Below, one piece after another: positions 11,922 to 23,900 of a stretch of 64,000 bases of DNA. The position numbers and the translations under genes were made by a program. The notes beneath the pieces are model-generated. The model saw only the letters and a program-made list of their open reading frames with translations, was not told where the DNA came from and did not search any database. How positions within the stretch are numbered: the first letter of the stretch is position 1; every line of letters begins with the position of its first letter. This DNA is from Calvatia gigantea (taxonomy: Eukaryota; Basidiomycota; Agaricomycetes; Agaricales; Lycoperdaceae): positions 2,356,001-2,420,000 of the forward strand of contig JACAAK010000014.1 of assembly GCA_025093985.1 (NCBI GenBank). Reading direction: 5' to 3'.

Positions 11922-14178
11922 TCAACGCCCGCCCCCCATTTCCACATCTTCGATCCGGCGTTGAGACATCATTTCGTTATGGACACTAGCCGAATCGCTC
12001 GGGTCACCCGAAGCCCTCGGGTCACCCGAAGCCGGCGCACCAGTTTCATGGTCCCTCACGTCCATAAGATGAGCGCGGAGGAGCTCGATTGTGCGAGCTT
12101 GTTCGTCATGAGGCAACGCGGGTCCTTCCACAAGGGAAATCGGTCCCTTGTGGAACAGGTGCACGAACCCGTAGATCGATAGTGGTTTGATACCTATATC
12201 GTACCAGTTCAGCAATCTCGGACGCAACGACAAGCGCGAGGCAAGCGTACCGAATAGGATGAGGAGCATGGAGGTTCCAAAGATAACCGTGAACACGCCG
12301 TTAAGGAATGTCCATAAACCCCCGAGAAGGGAGAGTCCACCGAAGAGTGAATGTTCCCTGACGTCTGTGGTGATCACATATTGCGTGCGGGCATTCCCCT
12401 GCGGCATAGTTAATAACAACGATGAGGTGTTTTCTCCCCTAATAGGTGGTTTTGGATTAATATACACTGCTCCGACGTTTGCATAGGGGACAATACGGTA
12501 CTAGGTGTGCACATTGTAAGCCTCAGAGGCAAAAACCGCAGAATTCACCTACTTTGCCAGTTATCATAGCTGAAAGACCAACGTTGGTGATGATCTTTCT
12601 TATAGATACAGCAAGGTGACCCCAGAGGTGAACGTCAGGTAAGAGATAGAAAGGAGTGGAATTTCCCATGAAATCTTCAGTTGAGTCTGTCATCGCAACA
12701 GTCAACCTAGTAGCTTTCAGTGTCTGAATTTCTGTCAGATTGTCTTGAGGATAGAACTTCAAGTCCTCAGTTAGTATCAGGCTTGTAAAATTGATGGTGA
12801 CCAGGATTTCTGGGCCAGAATATATCTTGACCACAGATTGTGGTGTGTTTAAATCTGGTTAACTGAAATTACTGTTATGTTCATATCTCCTATATAGACT
12901 CAAAACTTACCAGTAGTCTTGCATTTGAATATTATTCCTTGTATAGGTGTATAGCCCAGTGCATAGTCATTTTCTGGAGAACCTATACAGAGCTGTGGAT
13001 CTAAGCAAATCCAAAAGTCAACTCTGAGAGAAAATCTATAAGTTTTGAAAACTTGCCATTGTTATTCACCCTCACTGAGACCTGAATGCTCTCAATCATG
13101 GACTCTCTAGTGACAAGTGCATTCTCCTAGAGTTTGGGATATGTTAACTCAAGATTACAGAATATAATAGTAATACCCACTGCAAAGACAGACCAGCCAA
13201 CAAAACCCTGAGACACTAACTGAAGCCATGAATCTGTATCCAAATAGGAATTCTGTATGGGAAAGTTGGTTTGGTGTGCAAGAGGTTGGTAAACCATAGT
13301 GTTGAAAACCATTAGGCCAAAGAAAATCATAGATATTCCAGCAAATAACCCTCTAGCAGTCCTTGTAACTATTCTTTCCATTCTGTAAGATAAAAAAAAT
13401 AGTAAGTCAACCAAACAAAATTAATAATTTACATACCTATATCTTTTCTGAAATGTGAAATGTCCAAAGCATACTTCCTGCAGAGAAGGATAGGCTTTAC
13501 AGTGGATATAGAAGGGGCCAAGAATATGGAAAGGTTGTAAAATAGCTTTCCCCCTTGTTATCCCTAAGTCTACAAGTAAAGTGAGAACCAGTATTACCAA
13601 CCCAATTTCCATAGCAAATGTAGATATAGCATGTGCATATAGGAATGGAAATGATGTTGCACCATTAATTACAGGACCAGTGGTTTCATAAAGAAAAATA
13701 AAGCCTGCAAAAATATGTAAATAGATCATAGATGAAAATGTTTAGTAAATACCTAGAGCTACCTCAAATAAAAGCATTATTAATTCACAGAGATTTATCC
13801 AATACTTTTTCAATGCCAATCTTTGAAGGTCATGAATATTATTGAATCTTATGACTGAATGGAATGACATACTTGAAGACATGGTGACCAAAAACTAGAA
13901 ATGGGAGGCTATGAAACCCATTTTGAGAATTAGGCTTGCATCCTGGGATAAGAGCATTTCACAAGGTCTGCCCAGTATCCAAGGTTGGCAAGCAGAAAGT
14001 AAGCCCAGATAACTGCTGCCAGGAATGATGAGAGGACAATAAATCTAAAGCTAAGGACATGTATGAAAGGGTACATGAAAGAGAAGTGGGGGAATATACT
14101 GGGGATGTATGGGTTGTCTGCTGCAGTAAGAAGCAAGTGACAGGTTTTTAAACCTGCCAGAAGGAAGTCTGTTGTCAT
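11922..14178 (-). CDS. Agaricomycete multi-pass membrane protein, nine exons
   Basis: The exon chain is 14178-13963, 13894-13753, 13704-13437, 13382-13181, 13126-about 13070, about 13021-12911, 12854-12553, 12500-12251 and 12193-11922. All junctions but one (near 13025-13070) are canonical GT-AG and keep phase. The N-terminal 276 residues carry about six hydrophobic helices. The middle is a non-hydrophobic domain with N-glycosylation-like NFT and NLT sites. The C-terminal part (GLWTFLNGVFTVIFGTSML, then IKPLSIYGFVHLFH) matches a membrane-anchored family common in Agaricomycetes whose function is unknown. The product is about 610 residues. Exons 1-6, part of exon 7 and the promoter contain no CpG; the last two exons are CpG-rich. 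An alternative is two genes ending at a TAG at 13127, but an intron (13127-13180) removes that stop in phase. Confidence 0.65.
11994..12030. repeat. short tandem repeat in coding sequence
   Basis: An 18-base unit containing CGGGTCACCCGAAGCC occurs twice in tandem inside the last exon of the membrane-protein gene. On the minus strand it encodes a duplicated Ser-Gly-Asp-Pro-type motif in the hydrophilic C-terminal tail. Confidence 0.7.
12126..12155. repeat. perfect 12-bp inverted repeat with 6-base loop
   Basis: TTCCACAAGGGA at 12126-12137 is repeated in inverted form at 12144-12155 with a loop of AATCGG. It lies within the last exon of the membrane-protein gene, so it would form a strong hairpin in the mRNA as well as in single-stranded DNA. 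Confidence 0.8.
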
Positions 14179-14280
14179 TCTTGATTTAGGCCAAGCTCAT
14201 GAGTTTAATTGATCATCATCCAACAGTTCATTGATGGAGGAGATAAGGACATGATCATGGTGGCCATCAGCTGCTATAGA
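12697..14280. other. CpG-free island of about 1.58 kb over an open gene
   Basis: I read every line from 12697 to 14280 and found no CG dinucleotide. The next CpGs are at 12694 and 14281, after which density returns to normal. Base composition is AT-rich with abundant TG and CA. The block covers about 100 bases upstream of the ATG at 14178 and the first six to seven exons of the membrane-protein gene. All arginine codons checked in this part are AGA or AGG. Confidence 0.9.
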
Positions 14281-15098
14281 CGTCGGAGGCACTGATCCAT
14301 ATATTCTCATCAAAGTACACAACCTGAGAACACAAGTGGTGTGTTGTGGCAGCTGCAACTAATCGTGATAACCATCTTGACAGGTATCAGCGCCCTTGAT
14401 TCATGTTGCTTTTGACACTGGGAGAAATTGGCAAACCAGGGCTTGGGCCTCCGGTTGTCAGATAAGCAATTCCACCAATTGTTACAAGGCGTGGCAGTAA
14501 TATACCGTTGCCGCACGCCCTGCCAATCCATCACTTTGGTGGGGCGTCACAGCCCAGCCCACCTTGGTCCTTGAAAGTTAACGTTGTGTCGCTGATTCTC
14601 CTGCAACCGGTGATACACTTTTGCATGGGCTCACGAAACTTGGCAAGTCTCAGCATTCGTGAGCTGACGTTAGGTCCTGCAACTCTATTCCTAACTGCTC
14701 TACGAACAGCGCCCCAATGCAGGCGGCTATAATCAATCCGCGCTGTTGTCGAGGGAACATACAACCCTGGCCTAGACTGTGCAACGCTCGCTGCTAAAAT
14801 CCATATACTGTCGATGTGGGGCTTACCACAAAATGCCATAAAGACTATAAAGTACTCTACCCCAATCTCCTCCGGCCCTGTGGTGAGGGCGCTTGGCTGG
14901 AAGCAGTATTGGGAGCACAGGCGACAACAGGGCCGGCCTCGGCCCCTTGATCCGTCAGTCCAGCAGAGTTTGGAGTCAATTCCAAATTTCTCCCAAATGG
15001 CTCCCACATCCCAGTCCAATGCAGCGAAATGCCGAGATAGATCCACAAATCACAACCCAGCCCTGCTGTGACTCAGACCCCCCCACTACTCCAGCATA
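14281..15098. other. intergenic between divergent genes
   Basis: It separates the minus-strand membrane-protein gene from the plus-strand GH5 gene and must hold both promoters. A minus-strand open frame at 14531-15046 (171 codons) has no recognisable domain and runs through the presumed GH5 promoter, so I do not call it a gene. Confidence 0.4.
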
Positions 15099-16837
15099 AT
15101 GTCCTTCCTCCAGGTATCAGGAACGAAAATCGTCGATGAAACTGGTAAAGAGGTTATTCTCAAAGGCGCAGGTTTGGGTGGATGGATGTTGTACGTGTCT
15201 ACGCTTCATTATCCTGTACGAAGCTGGGTTTATCAATGGGCTACCTTAGGATGGAGAACTTCATCTCTGGTGAGCGATCCCACCGTCCAGCTCATTATCA
15301 TCTCACCGATGGGTTGACATTGAGGTTTTCCGGGCTGCGAGTACCAGATTCGTGAAGCCCTTGCGGAGGTGATTGGAGAATCCAAGGCCGACTTTTTCTT
15401 TGATAAGGTGTAACACCTTGGCGAAGTCTTGGTGCCTTCTTCAACTGACCTCCGTAACTCAACAGTATCTGGAGCACTTTTTTGCAGAACCGGACGCTAA
15501 GTTCTTCAAATCCCTTGGATTGAACTGTATTCGTGTCGCAGTGAACTACAGACATTTTGAAGGTATACGTTCCTCCCCCCTTCGTCTCCAGCCTAACCAA
15601 TACACGTAATGACTAGACGATGCCAACCCACGCACCCTCAAGTCCAGTGCCTTCACGCACCTCGATCGCGTCATCTCCATCTGTGCCGAACAGAATATAT
15701 ACACCATCATCGATATGCACGCCGTACCCGGTGGCCAATCCGGTGGCTGGCATTGTGATGCTGGTTCCCATCTGCCTTACTTCTGGCGCCATAAGGATTT
15801 CCAGGATCGCCTTGTATGGCTGTGGAAAGTGATCGCAGAGAGGTATAAAGACAATAAGTGGGTTGGTGGATACAATCTTATCAACGAGCCGGCGGATCCC
15901 AGTGGCTGGGGCAGAAATGACGTTGGTGGTAAAAACGGGCAAAAGCAGCTGAGGTTGATTGAAGTATACGATCGTTTGGTCGAGGCAATCAGGAGCGTTG
16001 ACGGGAAGCACATCATCTTCCTCGACGGAAATACTTTTGCCACCGACTTTACGCAGTTCCCCGACGACGTGGCAACCGGCAGGTGGTCAAATACAGCATT
16101 CTCGATACACGACTATGCTATCTATGGCTTCCCGAATTCCCCCGCCGTATATGTCGGCAGTGATGAACAGAAGGACAGATTGTTGAAAACATACGAGAGG
16201 AAACGGAGATGGATGGATGAGAGAGGCTTATGTGTTTGGAACGGTGAATGGGGACCTGTTTATGCCAGGAAAGAGTTTGACGGAGAACGTTGGGAGGGAA
16301 TCAATGATGTTCGGTTAAGAGTTGTTAAGGATCAGTTGGATATTTATAACAAGGTACACCTGCTATCACGGTGTATCTTGACAATCAATCTAACCCATGA
16401 TTAGGATCGATTAAGCTGGTCAATCTGGCTGTACAAAGACATAGGTTTCCAGGGTATGGTCCATGTCTCTCAAGAGACGCCTTACATCAAGCTCTTCAAA
16501 TCTTTCCTTTTGCGCAAGCACAAACTCGCAGTAGACGCATGGGGAAAAGATGACACGCGCAGTCAAATATGCATACCAGCCCATCATCGACCTCATACAC
16601 TCAGAGGTTTCCAACGACCCGCAGACACTGAAACTGTATCCACCTATCTGGAGCGTGGGGGAAAGGGTAACGAGGGTCGCACGAACGATTCTGTTTGCGG
16701 AGTTCATGGTTCAGGAGTGGGCCGAGCATTTCAAAGGAATGGACGAGGAACAGCTGGAGGAACTTGCGAAGAGCTTCAAGTTTGAGAATTGCGTGGAGAG
16801 GGAGGGGTTGAATAGGGTTTTGCGAGAATATGCGTGA
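15099..16837 (+). CDS. glycoside hydrolase family 5 (glucanase-like)
   Basis: This is a retaining beta-glycosidase of the (beta/alpha)8 GH5 fold. Exons are 15099-15190, 15250-15269, 15325-15407, 15466-15562, 15617-16353 and 16405-16837. Landmarks in order: VSGTKIVDETGKEVILKGAG, GLNCIRVAVNYRHFE, TIIDMHAVPGGQ, the acid/base Glu in GGYNLINEPADP, SIHDYAIYGFP, and the nucleophile Glu in VWNGEWGPVY. No signal peptide is visible, so the enzyme may be intracellular or non-classically exported. It resembles the long cytosolic GH5 group of Agaricomycetes. The exons sum to 1,462 bases; dropping one extra base near 16540-16555 (a GGGGAAAA context) gives exactly 486 residues. The substrate cannot be read from the sequence; beta-1,3/1,4-glucan or glycolipid are options. 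Confidence 0.85.
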
Positions 16838-17440
16838 ATCGTCCTCACTCTCCGATGTGTCAGGTCGTACGAGTTTAGTACGCGAAGTGGAGGTTGTAAG
16901 ACCACCTATAGTGTCCCATCGTAACAAAACACCCAGCATGGCATTTGCTGTCCATCCAGAGCCCAAAGAAAACCTACTACCTGTCACACTCCAGGACTTG
17001 TGACCGGGAAGACACCAAGGTGACCGGAAAGGGAAATCCCGACTCATGTTTCACATACATCAGCCCTTTACATTCCTTCACATCCTGACTGTGCCACCTC
17101 TGACTTAGGTTTCCACACGGTCAAAATCAACGTAATTAGTGATCAATGGCGAAGCAAGGAACAGATATATCATAAATGTTCATGATGGGACCCGGAGCGT
17201 ATGAGATGGTGGTATCACCCATGATGGTGCTTCGCCTCAGTTACGCACTTGATACATTTGAAGGGGCTTAAGTATTTCCAGACCCACAGATACGAAACCT
17301 AGCTTGCCTCCTTTCACCCCATCGACCGTATGTGCCCTCTTGGTCCTGGGCGTTCTTCGCTAACGAGCCTGCAGCACAGTCAGGTACTGTACTAGAGCCA
17401 AGTCTCTTGGGTTGGAATCTTCCGTCCGCTCGACGCGACG
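16838..17440. other. intergenic, nothing recognised
   Basis: This is the GH5 3' flank and the promoter of the following plus-strand gene. No ORF, RNA gene or repeat was recognised. Confidence 0.4.
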
Positions 17441-19438
17441 TTGGTTAATCAATCTGTCTTTGGAATTTGCGCTACTATGACCGCTGTGGCCAGAAAAGAT
17501 ATCCCCGCCCTTGATCTCCTCTGCGATTCTCCCATAATATCACCAACATCTCCCCCTGGCAGCTCGTTACTCAACACCTTGCCAGCTAGCGCCCTCGCTG
17601 AACGCATCTTCAATGATCCAGAGGCATGGAAAGTCCATAGCGACGAGGACGAGCCTCGAGTAGAGTTTCCCTTGGACGAAACAGAGGTGTTGGAGCAGCT
17701 GTCCTGGCTGGAAAAGGAGCTTATGTCGTTTAGCATGCTCGCTACACCGACTGCCATAAAGGAACCCAGGAATGAGCAAGCATTGGTGGGCGACGAGAAT
17801 ATTACCAATTTCCCGAGCCCTGCTTCCCCACGAGCCAACGGGCCGGCAATAGGCCACCAAGAACTAGCGATCTCCGTCAATGAGCAGCAAGACAAGCATA
17901 GGATTACGCCAAAACCAGGCCAAATAGCCGTCTTTCCTGCTTATGTCCATGATCCTCCAGGTGGCCTTGATGCACCAGGCCATGCGTTTGCCAAGAATGT
18001 ACTTGGGCTTGAAGATGGCAATCTAATACAGCCCATTTCTCTTGCCCACCTCCTCAACCCCGAAGCTGTACCTCCGGACTGTTTCAGTGCAGAAGGAAAT
18101 GCCGAATTCGCAAATGCTGTTGAAGGCATTACGGACCATGAAAGACTAACACACGCCATCTCACCACCAACGTCCGAAGCCTCAACTAGTTCGACCTCTA
18201 GCTCAGGTTATAACTGCCTCCGTAACAAATCCTACCCGCCCCCACCCTTTGACCTCCTCAATGTCCCTGACATATCCTCCTTCGGACATCCAGTCCCACC
18301 AGCGTCTGCCGCGACAAGCATCGTTTCACCTTTCAAAGTCAATTCTGGTTCTACTACATTGAGCTTCCTGGAGTGGTATGGTATATCTCCGGAATCGCCG
18401 CTCGCTAAGGCAGCGGCAGCCGGTAACGATCGAGTTTCTTCGGGTGGGGCTGCTCCACCATCTGCGACTCCTGATTATCACCTGCCAACCCAATCTTCCC
18501 CGCTCGTAGGGAATGCCGTTGCTAGTGATACAGAAGGCGACCAGAACAGTGATGTATACGACACCCCAAATATGGTGAGTATCCGCGTCGTTAATGGACA
18601 GGGGGGCCTCTCCGGGCAGGTCTGGAGTCAAAGCTACGATGCCATCAAGCCCGGTGATAATAAGCCCGATCCATCACCATCAACGAAACAATCTGAGTCG
18701 GCACGTAAACATAGTCTCCCAGAGACTTCCAGGCGTAGTGGTGCAATGTACGAGTCCCCAATAAAAATCAGACCTAATACGCCGATTCTTACCCGAGGTT
18801 CGCCGAAACCACCACCTGCAATTCCTATCCCAGACGTCCCATCAGATGATCCCCCACCAGTACCCCCAAAAGATATCTCACATGGGCTCCCAGGAGTAAC
18901 AAAACATCGCGTCCGCAAGGTGAATTCTAAGGGCAAAGCCCCAATCCGACGATTACCCTCCATCCCGAAGAGAGTTAAATCTGCAACTCAAAAAACCGGA
19001 CTTGAGTCTTCGAGCGCTTCTTCTTCGTCGGTGACCCACACCCCACCCCCTGCACCACCACACACCAGCGCGCACTCGTCATATCGTTCTAGCAATGACT
19101 CTGGGTCTTCAATGCGAGCTCCAGGAACGGCCCCTCGGGCCGCTTACACTCGCTTTGGTCCTACCAGTACTACAACTACACCTTCTCCGAGTCCCTCTCT
19201 CACGACATCGAGAACTCCGTCGGGCCCTGTAGGCCCACGAAGACGCGACGCGACTACCACACCAATAACCTCAGCTCGGTGGGCTCGTAGTCACGCAAGT
19301 AGTAGCAGCGTGTCTAGGATCACCTTAACAACAGGTATCCATGCCTATTCACCAATGTCGGCTGAGCCTGTAACAATTTCAAGGAGTATTTCCGTGCCAC
19401 AGGGAATACCTAGGCATGGCCATTCTCGGAGTCAGTGA
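17441..19438 (+). CDS. long Ser/Pro-rich disordered hypothetical protein
   Basis: An uninterrupted frame of 665 codons. The second Met, at 17477, may be the true start because coding-like composition begins there. The N-terminal 100 residues are acidic and may form a helix (ETEVLEQLSWLEKELMSF). The rest is low complexity with several polyproline runs resembling SH3- or WW-domain ligands (PPPAIPIP, DPPPVPPKD) and a basic patch around residue 490. No signal peptide, membrane segment or enzyme domain is present. Proteins of this make-up often act as scaffolds in cell polarity or signalling, but that is inference. It is notable that this 2-kb frame has no break, unlike its neighbours. Confidence 0.7.
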   Translation: MVNQSVFGICATMTAVARKDIPALDLLCDSPIISPTSPPGSSLLNTLPASALAERIFNDPEAWKVHSDEDEPRVEFPLDETEVLEQLSWLEKELMSFSMLATPTAIKEPRNEQALVGDENITNFPSPASPRANGPAIGHQELAISVNEQQDKHRITPKPGQIAVFPAYVHDPPGGLDAPGHAFAKNVLGLEDGNLIQPISLAHLLNPEAVPPDCFSAEGNAEFANAVEGITDHERLTHAISPPTSEASTSSTSSSGYNCLRNKSYPPPPFDLLNVPDISSFGHPVPPASAATSIVSPFKVNSGSTTLSFLEWYGISPESPLAKAAAAGNDRVSSGGAAPPSATPDYHLPTQSSPLVGNAVASDTEGDQNSDVYDTPNMVSIRVVNGQGGLSGQVWSQSYDAIKPGDNKPDPSPSTKQSESARKHSLPETSRRSGAMYESPIKIRPNTPILTRGSPKPPPAIPIPDVPSDDPPPVPPKDISHGLPGVTKHRVRKVNSKGKAPIRRLPSIPKRVKSATQKTGLESSSASSSSVTHTPPPAPPHTSAHSSYRSSNDSGSSMRAPGTAPRAAYTRFGPTSTTTTPSPSPSLTTSRTPSGPVGPRRRDATTTPITSARWARSHASSSSVSRITLTTGIHAYSPMSAEPVTISRSISVPQGIPRHGHSRSQ

Positions 19439-20935
19439 GCGGGGGAGGCTGTGGGTGGTAATGTGATATCCCTGTTTCGTTTCTAGTTCTGTTTTGCTTC
19501 CACTCTAGGACTGATTCCATCCTTTGTCCCTGGTGACTGGTTATTTATGTATTTTGGACAGCTCAGACTCCGTCTTATCTAGTATGATGTTTAATCCTGA
19601 AGTGTTCCATTTTTTTCTCGTATCACGATCACCTAGTCGGAGACACTAAAATTATACCCGACAGTACTGTACGAAGCACTGTAATAATAAACGAAGTGGG
19701 AGTAGGTTTATGCATGTATCATACCGTCAGTAGTAACGCTGTTAAAATAATACACCATAACGGAACTTCTCGATTTCAAGCCCGAATATTGGGGTTTCAA
19801 ATTTCATGGCCGGGTTTCATGGTAACTGTCCTGTACCGGTCACGCTCTTTATCTACCCCGCATGACTTATAAATAGTGGTAAGTCCATTGTTTCCGTTCC
19901 CGGATGAATAGCAGGCTGAGGGAGTTTTTGGCTTCAGATTAACACCACTTCGTTTCAAATGCTTTAAAGCCACGACCTACCTATTCACATCTTTCGCGGA
20001 ATAGGGATAGGATGTTGGAGTTGACTACTGATAAGTATATTAAGAGATGGCGTCGAAACGTTACTTGGGAAACAGTCGCTACAAAACTGTCTGGGGACAG
20101 CTAACTGTCCTAGAATACTCGACCCAGCTTACTGAATATTTGACCTTGCATCGACCTTTCCGAAGCCAACGCCTTCCCCAACAGTAGCAACGTAACAAGT
20201 TCTGTATCCTTGTGGGCGTGCCGGTGTTCACCCAGCCCCATTGCTCCCCCCCAAGTTCAGGAATTTTGTTTCTAGCTTCTGAATATACCCGAGTCCTTCC
20301 CCGACGTTCAGTTGGTCATAGGTGTGCTCAAGTCCCCGTGCGACCACTGCATCGCCGACGGCATTTTTGCAAGGGCAAACTCCATATATCCATTATCACC
20401 CCTGGAGACTTGGCTGTACATCCCAAAGGCAAGGTTCTCCATTGACTTTACCGTGATTTTTGCGTTGCCTCTGCTGGGTATATGACAGTTCTTAACTATC
20501 TCAGTGAACTCTTCAACTCGGAGGCGTGTCTTGTGATTCCTCGGCCGTCTGCCGGGTATGAAGGAAATCTTGTCAATATCGTTTCGGTTCAGGTAGCTAC
20601 GATCGAGTCCACTATGATTAGACAAACTTCTAAGGTTCTGCAAGCTTCTAAGAATACTACTTTGACCTTGTTTTAAAACCTTTTCAACTTTCTGGAGGTT
20701 GTACGCGTGCAGCGGATCCAGCGGATATTAGGCACCCCCAACTGCCGATAAGTTGAATTGTCTGCACCGACTGGCGTAAATCGTAGTTATTACATTGATC
20801 TTCACTCTGCGAAATTATACGATGATTATAGGTCAATCGATGGGAAGTTCCAGTAGCTTCGTTAGACCAGCTATGACACAAAGTCTAGGTATCAAAGGGT
20901 ATCTATCTCTACGTAAAAAGCATCTACGCGCGAGC
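19439..20935. other. intergenic with weak fragments
   Basis: This is the 3' flank of two convergent genes. Small frames on both strands around 20210-20680 overlap each other and match no family I know. They may be remnants of a decayed gene. No tRNA or repeat was seen. Confidence 0.35.
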
Positions 20936-23900
20936 TCAAATAGAGCTTGCACGCAAACTTTGCTCGACAGTGCCAGCGCCAGGCGTAGCCTTGACAACCT
21001 CAACACTCTCAACCATGCCCAGCCCGGATTCCTCCAAGCGTCCAAGGACGGCTTCATACACTTCCTTCTCACCTGGTCCACTAACACCACGAATACCGAC
21101 TTTACCATCTAAGACATCCAGTGCGGCGAATGCTACGGGGAGACCAACGGTCCTAGCCATAGCTGATGCCGAATTGTCCCCGTAGGCAACTAAGCTCGAT
21201 CTATGAACCTCTTCCTGCTGGATGGCGCCAGGACTACGAACGATAACTTCGTGGGAGAGGACAACCATATCTCGCTCCTGAGGGGCATAACGCAACCTGT
21301 GCGCCAGTATCCATCGCAAACAGTTCCAGTGGGGTATGTGTAGTGGTTGGGGTGGGCACAGCGTCGGACAACAATCCATTCGTAAGTCCCGTTCCAGACC
21401 ACAAACCCAACCATTCCAGTGCTTTCAGAGTATCGACTGAAAGCAGTTTTGCCGGCCTGATCGAGTGTTTGATCCCAAGGAATTGCATCGCGCATGATAG
21501 GTTTCCAAGCTCCTGTTGTTCATATCGACGTCGAAACCGCATGTGGACTTAAGTTTGATCGAAAGGGCTTTAGGGAGAAGGGACACCCCAGGAGTTGATG
21601 GTGATCTTTTCAGAGTCTTCGAGCAGGCCGAGGTCTTTGAATGATTGCATGAGGGTGCAGAAACCCGGGTAGCTGTAGCGGTTGTGAGTTTGAGAATACG
21701 GCGGCTTTCTGATGGAGTAGGGGAAGAAACTTACCGAAGGGTGCCACGAACCAAAGTCCTTAATGAACTCGAGTCCCTGCAGCCCATAGGTGTCACGGTA
21801 GGGTAAACTGTCCCTGTTCGCGATGCCTTCTAACTCTGTCCCTTGCATAAGCGGTATAGGGAGACGAGGGAATCCAGAGCGGAGAAGATCTCTTCCAAGG
21901 AGACGAACAACCTGAAACAGAATCACCAACTCATCAGCTCCTCATATCAACAAGTTAACAACGAGAAACAATAGTTACCCTCCCGTTCAACAGGTACCTC
22001 ACGCCCTGGTTCGCAGCTCTCAGGACTCCAACAGGGACTCCAACTGAATTTATACTTTGAGCGGCACAGCGTTGCCAGTGGTACCGTCGTATACAGAATC
22101 TGGTGCTGGGAGACCGCCACAGAAGGATGTGAAGGAGAGGAACTTCCTTCCCTTGAGCTTTGAGGTTGTTCACGAGCGAGATGGCGGAGCAATGGTCAAT
22201 ACCGGGATCAAGGCCAATTTCATTGAGGAGGAGGACATTCGCCTGAAGAGCTCTAAATTTACTTTTGTAAGAATTGTTAGAGTTTGTTGTGTGAAGGCCA
22301 CGAACCGGTCGTGTAGATCGCGCATACCCTCGGATATATACGAGGCTGTAACAAGGTGCTTGCCATTCAGTGATGCACATGTCTGCGACATCGACATGGA
22401 AAGTGGCCTGGTAATAAACTAACAAACCGTCAAGTGGCTGGAGCGACTAGTGTCAGGAAGAGTAACAATGCTCACCTGATAATAACATCAGCTTCTTTGA
22501 CTAAATGCTCATAGGTATCTTTCTTTCCAACGTCAACAATACGATACTTTATATTGTTGTGCTCTTGCCCATGGCGGTTCACAAGCTCTTGAGCCTCACC
22601 AAGTACGTTGGTAGCTTCCAGTGTCTCAGTCAGCAGTACTGACACCACCAACCAACGGCCACGTACCGATGACAAGCTCAACGTCGCCCCGCTTCGCGAT
22701 TTCATGGACCGCAGGGCCAGCTACCATTCCCACTTCCAAACATTAACACCCTCTTCTTCCTACCAGCACCAGCTATGCTCGTCCCGGTCGAAGTAGTAGT
22801 GGAAGCAGCTTCGCAGTGTAAGTGCCTTCACGCTCCGCTGCTCTTGGTGCCACCCGTCCACTGGTGGCTGCAACCATTGATGCTTCTTCCTCAACTTTCC
22901 ACCAGACGCAACCTGTCGCCCTTTCAAGCGCCTCTGTGAGTTCCCCATGCTTATCTCTACCGCCCTTCCATTCGTTGGCCGTGGGGTTCTTCTTCACGTT
23001 GTGTATAAGCGCACGGAGGTAGGGGTAGAATTCTTTCGAGAAATGTTTGGACGCATCCAGGGGAAGCGCGGTAGGGAGGATATCGACTGACATCATGGTG
23101 ATGTGACCGCTCGTGTCTGATACAGAGAACTTGTATGTTGGTTCGGAGAGTGTCGTTGCGCGGTCGAGGAACTCCTAAGCCGCCCTAGAACTTACGGTCA
23201 AAAGAAATAGAAAGTGTGAGGGGGGAATTTGCTTACTTCAATATCACAGCTGATGTCGCCAATGCATTTCCCTCTAGTGGCTGCTCCTGGAAGGTTGAGA
23301 GACTGGGCTTTGGCAATCGCAGCGGCGAAGTCTTGGGTTGGCAAGATGCGAGGGAAGCCGGTCGACCAACCAGTACCGTTGATGAGGAGAGTCACGTAGG
23401 GCATGATCTAGATTCAATGCTGAAGATAAGAGAAGATAGCAAGATAAGAGGATGACGAGACTTACACGTTCACCAAAGACGCTTGTCCATTCACCGGGGT
23501 TCGCGTAGTAGTCCTGTCGGTCGAATGCCTTTCCATCTTTCCTGACGAAGTAATCCTCTGGCTTTGCATGTACCAAGTACACCTACTCAGATATATTAGC
23601 ACAGGAGCGAACTATCTAACCAAAGGTACTTGCCTTCGTATTGTCGTAGTCTTGTGAAACAAGAAAATCAGCGAGAGCATGAAGGTCTTAGTAGAGAAAT
23701 GCACGCACCTTCTGAGCGGACGAGTGTCTCTAGCTCGCGCGCGCTTATCTTCTTCAACGGTAACTCGTCAAGCATGGAAAGACTTCCACGAGCCACATTA
23801 CCGGTACTAAAAATAGCACTACGGTCAGAAGTAACTCGGGCCAAGCGATCAAGGCACACACCCAGTGACGCAGATTACCACAGGACCAAGTGCCTTTGGG

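Noticed and set aside
13127..13129. A TAG stop that would divide the membrane-protein gene into two genes
   Set aside because: A 54-bp GT-AG intron (13127-13180) removes the stop and joins both parts in the same phase. The next exons continue in frame and the spacing left for a promoter would be only about 30 bases.
14531..15046. A 171-codon minus-strand open frame before the GH5 gene
   Set aside because: No family match, odd composition, and it fills the space needed for the GH5 promoter.
20308..20680. Overlapping small ORFs on both strands
   Set aside because: Mutually exclusive frames without domain or splice support; probably chance or an unreadable relic.
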